Positions 33,686 through 40,603 of a stretch of DNA of 49,129 nt are shown in pieces. The stretch's first letter is position 1; every line of letters begins with the position of its first letter. Below the pieces are notes generated by a model that was not told the DNA's origin, did no database searches, and was given only the letters and a program-made list of their open reading frames with translations. A program made the position numbers and the translations under genes. This DNA is from Egerieenecus sp048201975 (lineage in GTDB: Bacteria; Bacillota; Clostridia; Christensenellales; Aristaeellaceae), in assembly GCA_048201975.1 (NCBI GenBank), contig DBFBGQ010000097.1, positions 1 through 49,129 on the forward strand, read 5' to 3'.

Positions 33686-33894
33686 TGTTGACAAAGTATT
33701 TGATCTCATAGTTTTTGCAAGTTTTTCCTTGCACTCTTGCAAGCGCTGAGATTTCGCGCCTGCGGGCGCGACCAAAGGGCTTTCCGATCGCCCTTTGGAA
33801 ACCTTCGGACCCCATACGCGATGTAACTTTTGCAGGTTAGGAAACCGAAAGTTCCATTTTTTCCATGCTTCTGTGAAAAAACATGCCTTTTTCA
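33686..33894 (+). repeat. Structured intergenic repeat, copy 3 (209 nt)
   Basis: Same elements as copies 1 and 2: TGTTGACAAAGTATT, TTGCAAG...CTTGCAA hairpin, core 33752-33808 identical to copy 1, stem 33825-33831 / 33847-33853, and terminal hairpin TGAAAAA-acatgcc-TTTTTCA. It lies 77 bases after glgP in the sense direction. Unlike copies 1 and 2 it has no complete GC hairpin on its right. Confidence 0.9.
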
Positions 33895-33902
33895 GCAAGC
33901 AG

Positions 33903-33919
33903 AGCCCTCCCCGCGCTTT
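33903..33919 (+). repeat. Second copy of a 17-base direct repeat flanking repeat copy 3
   Basis: AGCCCTCCCCGCGCTTT occurs at 33641-33657 and again at 33903-33919, on both sides of repeat copy 3. The second copy has no local partner arm. From 33920 to 33976 I see nothing else. Confidence 0.85.
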
Positions 33920-33976
33920 CCATTGCCCATTGCATGCGTGCAGGCGGGAAATCCCCGGGCCTGGATGGAGGCCTTC

Positions 33977-34423
33977 TCACAGCTGGGCTAAAGGCGTTTC
34001 CTCCGTGCCCAGCGCATACCGCTGCCCATGGGACAGCAATAGCCCGTCCGTCAGCGTGACCCGGAGGATGTGGGTATGTTCCTCCGCCGGGTCGCTGTGG
34101 CCGTTATCCAGCCATGCGGCAAAGACTTGCCGCAGCTTGTTTGCAATGTCCTCGTTCCCTTTCCCGCCAAAGGCGCCCAGATCCTCGGCATAGCCGTGGC
34201 CGGTGAACCAGTCCCCCGCCACCGCCACCCGGGGATTTTCGCGTATCTGCGCCATTTTCCGGGAGCGCGCGTCGGTGACGATGTAAAAGCAACCCTGCTC
34301 ATAGTAGGCGTCCACATAGCGCACATGGGGCTGCCCCGCCCCCAGGGTGGCCAGGGCCACAAGGGCGTCCCGGCCAAAGCGTTCCCGCATGATCTCCGCG
34401 GCTTCCCGCGCCATGGTCAGCAT
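33977..34423 (-). CDS. Pyridoxamine 5'-phosphate oxidase-like flavin-binding protein
   Basis: A protein of 148 aa from the ATG at 34423, seven bases after GCAGGAGG. It has the split-barrel pattern of small FMN-binding proteins: VALATLGAGQPHVRYVDAYYEQGCFYIVTDARSRKMAQIRENPRVAV, with the phosphate-contacting SRK/M segment. Such proteins can be pyridoxamine oxidases, F420/FMN-dependent reductases or general stress proteins; the true substrate is unknown, and it is shorter than authentic PdxH. It stands alone, downstream of the C_GCAxxG_C_C gene on the same strand but separated by a hairpin. Confidence 0.82.
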   Translation of the reverse strand: MLTMAREAAEIMRERFGRDALVALATLGAGQPHVRYVDAYYEQGCFYIVTDARSRKMAQIRENPRVAVAGDWFTGHGYAEDLGAFGGKGNEDIANKLRQVFAAWLDNGHSDPAEEHTHILRVTLTDGLLLSHGQRYALGTEETPLAQL

Positions 34424-34450
34424 AGGCGTTCCTCCTGCGTAAAGCAAAGC

Positions 34451-34480
34451 GGCGGAAGGGGTTCTCGCCAGCCTTCCGCC
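34451..34480 (-). terminator. Hairpin after the C_GCAxxG_C_C gene
   Basis: GGCGGAAGG (34451-34459) pairs with CCTTCCGCC (34472-34480). On the minus strand it is followed by GCTTTGCTTT, a broken U-tract, so it is a moderate terminator before the oxidase gene. Confidence 0.6.
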
Positions 34481-34505
34481 GCCGTTGAAAATGCGCTGAA
34501 AAGAA

Positions 34506-35159
34506 TTACAGGCCGAAGTGGGCGTTCAGCAGCTCCACAGCCTTCTGGGCAGTCTCGCCGGTGACGGCCGCGCAGCGGGCCAGACGGACGGGATCGCTCA
34601 TCTCGGCGATGCCGTTCTCGTTCATGAACTTGGTCACGGAATCCGCGCAGTTCACGGAGTTGGCAACCGTCTTGGTGGGAGCATGGTTGTCGGGATCATA
34701 GGCGGGGAACTCATGCTCACGGTACCAGGAGCACAGGTCCGCCAGGATGGCCTTGGCATCCGCGGGCTCGCACAGCAGACCGATGGCGCCAGCGCAGCCG
34801 CCGATGGAGCCGCACAGGGACGCGATGCCGAAGCCAGCCGCGCCGTTGGCGTACATCTTCGCGGGAACCTGGTTGAAGGGATAGCCCACCAGGTCAGCCA
34901 GCTGGCCGATGATGGCGTCGAAGGCGCCGGCAGCGCAGCCGCCCAGCTCGAAGAAAGCCTTGTAGCCCCGCTCCAGGGTAGCGGTGGGATCCAGCTTCTG
35001 ATAGGTAAAGGGATGCGCGGGGGCCTCGACGGTCTCGGCCTTGGCATGGTCATAAGCGCTCAGCAGGGGGCTGGCAACGCCCAGCGCGGTGGCGCCCAGG
35101 ACGATCTTACCGGCGGTACGCATAAAGTCCCGGCGGCTTTGGAGCTTTTCATTTTCCAT
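34506..35159 (-). CDS. Tat-exported C_GCAxxG_C_C family protein
   Basis: A protein of 217 aa. The N-terminus QSRRDFMRTAGKIVLGATAL is a twin-arginine signal (SRRDFM) followed by a hydrophobic stretch and a cut near AKA (about residue 42), so the folded protein is exported. The mature part has the cysteine pattern of the C_GCAxxG_C_C family related to split-Soret cytochromes: ELGGCAAGAFDAI, ASLCGSIGGCAGAIGLLC, NCADSVTKFM and ARCAAVTGE. There is no CxxCH haem site, so the conserved cysteines more likely hold a metal cluster or another cofactor; this is an inference. GGGAGGAAA precedes the ATG, and the gene has its own extended -10 promoter. Confidence 0.82.
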   Translation of the reverse strand: MENEKLQSRRDFMRTAGKIVLGATALGVASPLLSAYDHAKAETVEAPAHPFTYQKLDPTATLERGYKAFFELGGCAAGAFDAIIGQLADLVGYPFNQVPAKMYANGAAGFGIASLCGSIGGCAGAIGLLCEPADAKAILADLCSWYREHEFPAYDPDNHAPTKTVANSVNCADSVTKFMNENGIAEMSDPVRLARCAAVTGETAQKAVELLNAHFGL

Positions 35160-35220
35160 GGTAATTTCCTCCCTTGTGATGGCGGCACAGGCCGTCCATT
35201 TTTTTTCAGAGCCTGTGAAT

Positions 35221-35249
35221 ATTATAGCATTCCCCCGGCGGAAGTACAA
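35221..35249 (-). promoter_or_regulatory. Extended -10 promoter of the C_GCAxxG_C_C gene
   Basis: On the minus strand TGCTATAAT (complement of 35221-35229) is an extended -10 element. A -35 half match, TTGTAC, lies 17 bases upstream. The start codon is about 55 bases downstream. Confidence 0.7.
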
Positions 35250-35275
35250 GCCTTTTCTGACATATGCCGGGAAAT

Positions 35276-35686
35276 TTACCCCCCGTAATACGCCCACAGC
35301 AGCAGCGCCGACAGCCCCAGGAAAAACGCCCCCACCGCCAGGATGAACCGCGGCGACGCGCCGCGCTTCTCCGCCCGGAGGAGCTTGTAATCGTAAAAGC
35401 TGATCTGGTCCCGGGGCCTGCGCAGGGGGGTGAAAAGCGTCAGCAGGCTTTTCACCGCGTAGGAAAAGATATCGAAAAAGCCCGTGCAGGAAATGCAGCC
35501 CAGCCCGCCCACGCCCACCAGCAGCACCGCCGCCACAAAGCAGCCGTCGCTGAGGTACCGGGCGTTGAGCTGAAAGGGCTGCCCCCAGGCAAAGCCCTGG
35601 TACAGCGCCACGGGCACGCTGACGCACAGCCCCACCGCCAGGGTGATCCCATACCGCAGCAGGGCGCGTAGCGTTCGTTTCTTCAT
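35276..35686 (-). CDS. DUF3899-like small membrane protein
   Basis: A protein of 136 aa with three membrane spans (about 10-28, 48-66, 113-133). The segment YLSDGCFVAAVLLVGVGGLG followed by TGFFDIFSYAVKSL resembles the DUF3899 family of Firmicutes, which has no known function. GGAAGGAGGAGG lies just before the ATG. It follows the opp operon after a terminator hairpin on the same strand and may be expressed by read-through. Confidence 0.65.
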   Translation of the reverse strand: MKKRTLRALLRYGITLAVGLCVSVPVALYQGFAWGQPFQLNARYLSDGCFVAAVLLVGVGGLGCISCTGFFDIFSYAVKSLLTLFTPLRRPRDQISFYDYKLLRAEKRGASPRFILAVGAFFLGLSALLLWAYYGG

Positions 35687-35716
35687 GCGCCTCCTCCTTC
35701 CAGGAGAAAAGGGAAA

Positions 35717-35746
35717 GGCCGCGGCCGCATATTCGCAGCCGCGGCC
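35717..35746 (-). terminator. Terminator of the opp operon
   Basis: GGCCGCGGC (35717-35725) pairs perfectly with GCCGCGGCC (35738-35746). On the minus strand the tail is TTTCCCTTTTCTCC, an interrupted U-tract. It lies 14 bases after the oppF stop codon. Confidence 0.75.
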
Positions 35747-35759
35747 CTGTGGGAATGGG

Positions 35760-36941
35760 TTACTTGGCCTTCAGCTCCGCCTGATACCGGGCGAACTCCG
35801 CGTCGTTGCACTGGACGAAGTGCCCCGGAGCCACCTCCCGCATGGAGGGCTTGTCCACGGAGTAGTCGTGCTCGGCCAGGGGCTCGTACTTGATCCGCTT
35901 GCGCTGCTTCTCATAGTGCGGGTCAGGCAGAGGAATGGCGGAAAGCAGCGACTTGGTATACGGATGCAGGGGATGCGCGAACAGCTCGTCGGAGGTGGCC
36001 AGCTCCACCAGCTTGCCAAAGTACATCACGCCAATGCGGTCGGAGAAATACTTCACCACGGACAGGTCATGGGCAATGAAGAGGATGGTCAGCCCCAGCT
36101 TCCGCCGCAGCTCGTTGAGCAGGTTGATCACCTGGGCCTGAATGGACACGTCCAGGGCGCTGACGGGCTCGTCGGCAATGATCAGCTCGGGATTCATCAC
36201 CACGGCCCGGGCCACGCCGATGCGCTGGCGCTGTCCGCCGGAAAATTCGTGGGGATAGCGCCCCGCGTGCTCCCGCACCAGGCCCACCATCTCCAGCACC
36301 TGAAAGACCTTTTCGTCAATGACCTTCTTGTCCTTTTCCCCGCGGATCACCAGGCCCTCGGCGATGATCTCGTGCACCGTCATCCGAGGATCCAGGGAAG
36401 CGATGGGGTCCTGGAAGATCATCTGGATCTGGGTGATGTAGCGCTGCTTCCTGGCGATGCGGCACTGCTGGGCATATTCCTTTTTCAGCCGGGCCAGCTC
36501 CTCGCCGGTGGCCTTTTGCAGCAGGGGCTTGTACTTCTCCTGCACCTCCTGGAGCAGATCGCCTGCGTGGAGCTTGTCGCAGTGGGTGTGGTCGTAGCGG
36601 GCGGACTTGATCTCCGCCTGCTGCTGGGCAATGAAGCGCTTCAGCTCCTCCTTGCGGGAGGCGTCGGCGGTTTTCATCTCCTGGCGCGCCTGGGCGATGG
36701 CCTGCTTGTAGGAGCCCACCCCCGCGGCGATGCGCTTGCCCTTGAAATAGATGTTGCCGGAGGTAATGTCGTAGAGCTTGATGATGGAGCGTCCGGTGGT
36801 GGTCTTGCCGCAGCCGCTCTCGCCCACCAGGCCGAAAACTTCGCCCTTTTTGATGTCGAAGCTCACGTCGTCCACGGCCTTGTTGCTCTTAAAATACTGG
36901 CACAAATGCTCGACCCGGAGCAACACTTCCTGTTCAGGCAT
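35760..36941 (-). CDS. oppF: Oligopeptide ABC transporter ATPase OppF, with helical insertion
   Basis: A protein of 393 aa from the ATG at 36941 (GGAAGG eight bases upstream); a GTG at 36950 is possible. Walker A GESGCGKT (40-47), Q-loop MIFQDP (Q177), signature FSGGQRQR (233-240), Walker B LIIADEP and the C-terminal oligopeptide-transporter extension (HPLHPYTKSLLSAIPLPDP) are all present. Between the second strand and the Q-loop, about residues 72-167 form an extra charged helical stretch (Ala/Gln/Lys/Glu-rich) absent from ordinary OppF of about 320 aa. It works with OppD to power import. It overlaps oppD by 8 bases. Confidence 0.93.
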   Translation of the reverse strand: MPEQEVLLRVEHLCQYFKSNKAVDDVSFDIKKGEVFGLVGESGCGKTTTGRSIIKLYDITSGNIYFKGKRIAAGVGSYKQAIAQARQEMKTADASRKEELKRFIAQQQAEIKSARYDHTHCDKLHAGDLLQEVQEKYKPLLQKATGEELARLKKEYAQQCRIARKQRYITQIQMIFQDPIASLDPRMTVHEIIAEGLVIRGEKDKKVIDEKVFQVLEMVGLVREHAGRYPHEFSGGQRQRIGVARAVVMNPELIIADEPVSALDVSIQAQVINLLNELRRKLGLTILFIAHDLSVVKYFSDRIGVMYFGKLVELATSDELFAHPLHPYTKSLLSAIPLPDPHYEKQRKRIKYEPLAEHDYSVDKPSMREVAPGHFVQCNDAEFARYQAELKAK

Positions 36942-39069
36942 TTGCTTCACCTTCCAATCTGGCCTTCATCTTGGCGATGCGGTCGGTCACAACCTTGGGC
37001 GGGTCCACATGGGGCGCGTCGGGGTGCAGCAGCCAGGTGGCCGCCCAGTGGGTATCCGTAATGGGGAAGGCCGGGGGCTGCTGCTCAAAGTCGATCTTCA
37101 TGGCGTAACGGTTGCGGTCGGCAAAGGCGTCGCCCTTGGGGGGATAGATCATGTTGGGAGGCGTGCCGGGAATGGCCTCCAGCTTCTCCTTGGTTTCCAG
37201 GTCGGGCATGGAGGAGAGCAGCGCCCAGGTGTAGGGATGCGCGGGAGAGTAGAACACTTCCTCCGCGGTGCCGTACTCCACGATCTTCCCCGCGTACATC
37301 ACGGCGATGCGGTCGGCCATGTTGGCCACCACGCCCAGGTCGTGGGTGATGAAGATAATGGACAGGTTGCGCTGGGCCTTCAGCCGGTTGATCAATTCCA
37401 GGATCTGCGCCTGGATGGTCACGTCCAGGGCGGTGGTGGGTTCGTCGCAGATGAGGATGTCCGGGTTGGCGGCCAGGGCGATGGCGATCACAATGCGCTG
37501 GCGCATGCCGCCGGAGAACTCAAAGGGATACTGCCGGTAACGCTTGCGGGGCTCGGAGATGCCCACCTCCTCCATGAGCTTCAGGGCCTTGTTCCGGGCT
37601 GCCTGCTTGGTGATTTTGAGCACCATGCCGGAGGCGTTTTCCTTGAGGTAATCCAACAGGCGCTGGGTGCCCTGGGCCAGCTCCGCCTCGGCTACCTCAG
37701 CGGACAGCTGGCGGTAGTGCTCCCGCAGGCGGTCCACCAACCCCTGGATGTTCGACTTTACCAGCTCCAGGTCAATGACCGACGCGGCGGCCACGGTGTA
37801 GTCGCCCTTGCGGCTGCGCTGGGCCTTGCGCACCTGGCGCTCATACCGGGCGATTTTGCGCCCGTTGGTGCGCTTGCCCTCCTGATAGGTGGCGATGAAG
37901 TCCTTCATGCTCCGGGAGAAGGTGCAGGCCGCGCTGTCCTTGACGATGTCCAGGGGATTGATGGAGGCATCCACCCGCTGGCACAGCTCCTGCACCATGG
38001 GCATGAAGGACTCCACGGTGCCGCTCTCCAATGCTTTGGCCGCCTTGTCCAGGGCGGCAAGGGCTTCCGCCCTGAGCTGGGCGTACTGCCGCTGGGCATG
38101 GGCCAGCCCCGCCTGCGCCATGCGCAGGAAGTCGTTCAGGAAATGCTCCGCCAGATATTGGGCGTAAAAGGCGTTCTGCTCCGCCACGCTGCCGGAGGGC
38201 GCCGCGCCGCTGCCGTAGGTCTGGAAATACCCCAGGGCGAAGAAATCCGGCTCGCCCTTCTCCAGCGCCTTGGACAGTATCTGCTGGATGGTACGCAGGG
38301 ACTGCGCCGTCCGGGAGAAGTCGCCGCTGCGCACCTGGGCGTTCACGCCGCTGGTCAGCGCCCGGGCCGCGGCCTTGAGCGCCTCCGCGTCCCCGGAAAC
38401 CACGTAGGGGTTTTCCGCCCGCAGGGCGAATTCCCGCACCTGGCGCAGGCGGGCCGAGCAATCCTTGAAGGCCTTTTTCTCAATGAGGAACAGGATGTTC
38501 TCCGCTTCCTCCAGGGCTTCCCGGGCGGACTCGGCGGCGTTGTTGTACCCCTGCTCCAGCTCGATGTGCTTCATCTCAAACTTGCGGAACCGGTCGCACT
38601 TCTCCTTCACGGCGGCGGCGTCGGCTCCGGGAGCCTGCTGCATGAACTTCTCCAGCAGGTTCAGCTTGCCATGGAAGTTCTCCCTGCTGGAGCGCTGCCG
38701 GGCCTTGCCCTTGAGGAGCATGGCCTCGGTGAGCTGCTTGCCAATGCGCATAATGGGGTTCAGGCTGCTCAGGGGATCCTGGAAAATCATGGCAATCTTG
38801 TCCCCGCGCAGGCGGTAGAAATCGTCCTCGCTGATCTTCAGCAGGTCCTGGCCATCATAGAGGATCTCGCCGCCCTCCACAATGGCGTTGCCCGCCAGAA
38901 TGCCCAGAATGGCCTTGGAGGTCACGGACTTGCCCGAGCCGGACTCGCCCACAATGGCCATGGTCTCGCCCTTGTGCAGGTCAAAGCTGATGTCCCGCAC
39001 CGCCTGCACCTTGCCCGCGGTGGTGCGGAAGGAGATGCGCAGATGGCGTACTTGCAGTTTCTTTTCCAT
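36934..39069 (-). CDS. oppD: Oligopeptide ABC transporter ATPase OppD, with ~365-residue helical insertion
   Basis: A protein of 711 aa, about twice the normal 330-350. Walker A GESGSGKS (41-48) and Q-loop MIFQDPLSSLNP (Q97) are followed by an insertion of mostly helical, coiled-coil-like sequence (about 122-488). The signature FSGGMRQR (518-525), Walker B ILICDEP (538-544), H-loop H576 and the C-terminal oligopeptide extension then follow. The reading frame is open throughout and the catalytic motifs are intact, so it is an insertion, not a broken gene. The insert lies in the helical subdomain of the ATPase, near where it meets the permease. GAGGAG precedes the ATG; the gene starts one base after oppC ends. 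Confidence 0.92.
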   Translation of the reverse strand: MEKKLQVRHLRISFRTTAGKVQAVRDISFDLHKGETMAIVGESGSGKSVTSKAILGILAGNAIVEGGEILYDGQDLLKISEDDFYRLRGDKIAMIFQDPLSSLNPIMRIGKQLTEAMLLKGKARQRSSRENFHGKLNLLEKFMQQAPGADAAAVKEKCDRFRKFEMKHIELEQGYNNAAESAREALEEAENILFLIEKKAFKDCSARLRQVREFALRAENPYVVSGDAEALKAAARALTSGVNAQVRSGDFSRTAQSLRTIQQILSKALEKGEPDFFALGYFQTYGSGAAPSGSVAEQNAFYAQYLAEHFLNDFLRMAQAGLAHAQRQYAQLRAEALAALDKAAKALESGTVESFMPMVQELCQRVDASINPLDIVKDSAACTFSRSMKDFIATYQEGKRTNGRKIARYERQVRKAQRSRKGDYTVAAASVIDLELVKSNIQGLVDRLREHYRQLSAEVAEAELAQGTQRLLDYLKENASGMVLKITKQAARNKALKLMEEVGISEPRKRYRQYPFEFSGGMRQRIVIAIALAANPDILICDEPTTALDVTIQAQILELINRLKAQRNLSIIFITHDLGVVANMADRIAVMYAGKIVEYGTAEEVFYSPAHPYTWALLSSMPDLETKEKLEAIPGTPPNMIYPPKGDAFADRNRYAMKIDFEQQPPAFPITDTHWAATWLLHPDAPHVDPPKVVTDRIAKMKARLEGEANA

Positions 39070-39070
39070 C

Positions 39071-40603
39071 TTACTCCACTCCTCTCAAGGACGGGTTGAA
39101 GGCGTCCCGCAGTCCGTTGCCGAACAGGTTGAAGGAAATCTCCAGCAGGGCGATAAACAGCGCCGGGAACAGGATGATATACGGGTCGGTGCTCAGGTAG
39201 TTCTTGCCGTTGGCCAGCATGGTGCCCACGCTGGTCATGGTGGAGGATTCCAGGTTGATGATGCCCAGGTAGGTCAGGGAGCTTTCGGAGAAGATAACGC
39301 CGGGGATCACCAGCACCGAGCCGGTGATGATGGTGCCCAGGGAGTTGGGGAAGATGTGCTTGAACATCAGCCGCCAGTCGCTGGCGCCCAGGGTGCGTGC
39401 GGCCAGGATGTACTCCTGCCCCTTGAAGCGGTAGAACTGCATGCGCACCCGGGCCGCCATGCCAATCCACCCGGTGGTGACAAAGGCGAAAAGCAGCGCT
39501 GGGACCACGCCCACCTTATTGGCCAGGTGCAGTTGGAACAGCGTGGTAACCACAATGAACGGCACGCCGTTGATCACGTCGGCAATACGCTCCATCACCA
39601 GGTCCACCGCGCCGCCGTAATACCCCTCTATGGCGCCGTAGACAGCGCCGATGAACAGGTTGATGGCGGAGATGCAGATGGCCAGCAGGAAGCTGAACCG
39701 GGCGCCCGCCGCCAGGCGGGTGAAGATATCCTGTCCCTTGGCGTTGGTGCCGAACACAAAGGCCGGCTCAAAGCCGTAGCGATACTGGAAATAGGTGTAC
39801 TTGCACACGCGCACCACATAGCTGGGCGCGGAGGAAGTGCCGCCCACCCGAGCGTAGGCCAGGGGCCGCTCCGGGTCGTTATCCGCGGCGATGCGCAGGG
39901 AATGGTAGATGGTATCCGTGGGGGTGGTGGTCTTGTAAATGGGCTGGAAGTTGCCCTCGTCATCCAGGGTGGCCACGCCCTTGCGGTTGGCCTCATACCA
40001 GATGTTGGCGTCGCTCTGCTTGGTGTCGGTGATGGCGGGATAGATCACCTGGATGCCCGTCTCGTCCTGCCAGGCCTGGATGGACTCAAACTCGGCGGGG
40101 GTCAGGGTCAGGTACGCCATGCCCATGCGGTAGTAGGTGTCCACCTTCACGTCGTAGAAGGTGGTTTTGCTGCTGGCGGTGGGATCGGTGTAGGCCTCCC
40201 GGTAAATCTCCAGCACCGGGTCCATCCCGGTTTCCTGGGCCAAGGCGCGCATGGCGTTGTAATCCGCCTCGTTGACGGTCACGTTGCTGGTGCCGTCCAT
40301 GCCCAGCCAGCCCAGGCCCTCCACCTTGGGGGGCAGCTTGGTGTACATCAGGTAGGTGGTATCGGTCAAGGCTCGGGAATAGGGCGTTTCACAGAAAATC
40401 GGCACAAAGATGGCGTAGAGCACCAGGAACAAAATGATATAGGCCGCCACCACGGAGCTCTTGTTTTTGCCAAAACGGATCATGGCGTCCTTGAAATAGC
40501 CCACGGGCTTGGTTTCCAGCTTTTTGTCGTGAAGCCGGCCCTCGTCCCCCACAAAGGCGAATTCGGAGGCGGGAATCTTCGGATAGTTTTTCATCTCGCT
40601 CAT
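39071..40603 (-). CDS. oppC: Oligopeptide ABC transporter permease OppC, with large extracellular insertion
   Basis: A protein of 510 aa, against about 300 in ordinary OppC. The N-terminal cytoplasmic tail and first span (51-70) are followed by about 210 extracellular residues (71-283). The conserved FGTNAKGQDIFTRLAAGARFS and the remaining five spans come next, with the EAA-type loop ILAARTLGASDWRLMFKHIFPN. In normal OppC this first loop is a few tens of residues. The ATG at 40603 shares one base with the oppB stop (TGATG); a GTG three bases earlier is possible. It forms the channel with OppB. Confidence 0.92.
   Translation of the reverse strand: MSEMKNYPKIPASEFAFVGDEGRLHDKKLETKPVGYFKDAMIRFGKNKSSVVAAYIILFLVLYAIFVPIFCETPYSRALTDTTYLMYTKLPPKVEGLGWLGMDGTSNVTVNEADYNAMRALAQETGMDPVLEIYREAYTDPTASSKTTFYDVKVDTYYRMGMAYLTLTPAEFESIQAWQDETGIQVIYPAITDTKQSDANIWYEANRKGVATLDDEGNFQPIYKTTTPTDTIYHSLRIAADNDPERPLAYARVGGTSSAPSYVVRVCKYTYFQYRYGFEPAFVFGTNAKGQDIFTRLAAGARFSFLLAICISAINLFIGAVYGAIEGYYGGAVDLVMERIADVINGVPFIVVTTLFQLHLANKVGVVPALLFAFVTTGWIGMAARVRMQFYRFKGQEYILAARTLGASDWRLMFKHIFPNSLGTIITGSVLVIPGVIFSESSLTYLGIINLESSTMTSVGTMLANGKNYLSTDPYIILFPALFIALLEISFNLFGNGLRDAFNPSLRGVE

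Noticed and set aside
33686..33720. TTGACA at the 5' end of repeat copies 2 and 3 as a promoter
   Set aside because: No -10 element lies 16-18 bases downstream in any copy, and copy 1 has CCGACA at the same place.
10041..33894. Open frames through the three repeats that share a peptide such as RLRARPKGFPIALWKP
   Set aside because: The similarity is a by-product of the conserved 57-nt core. The frames have no ribosome sites, differ in start, end and frame around the core, and the base changes preserve hairpins rather than codons.
34506..35627. Long 373-aa version of the C_GCAxxG_C_C gene
   Set aside because: The upstream 156 residues are Arg/Gly-rich shadow sequence over the DUF3899 gene; the ATG at 35159 has a good ribosome site and opens with a Tat signal.
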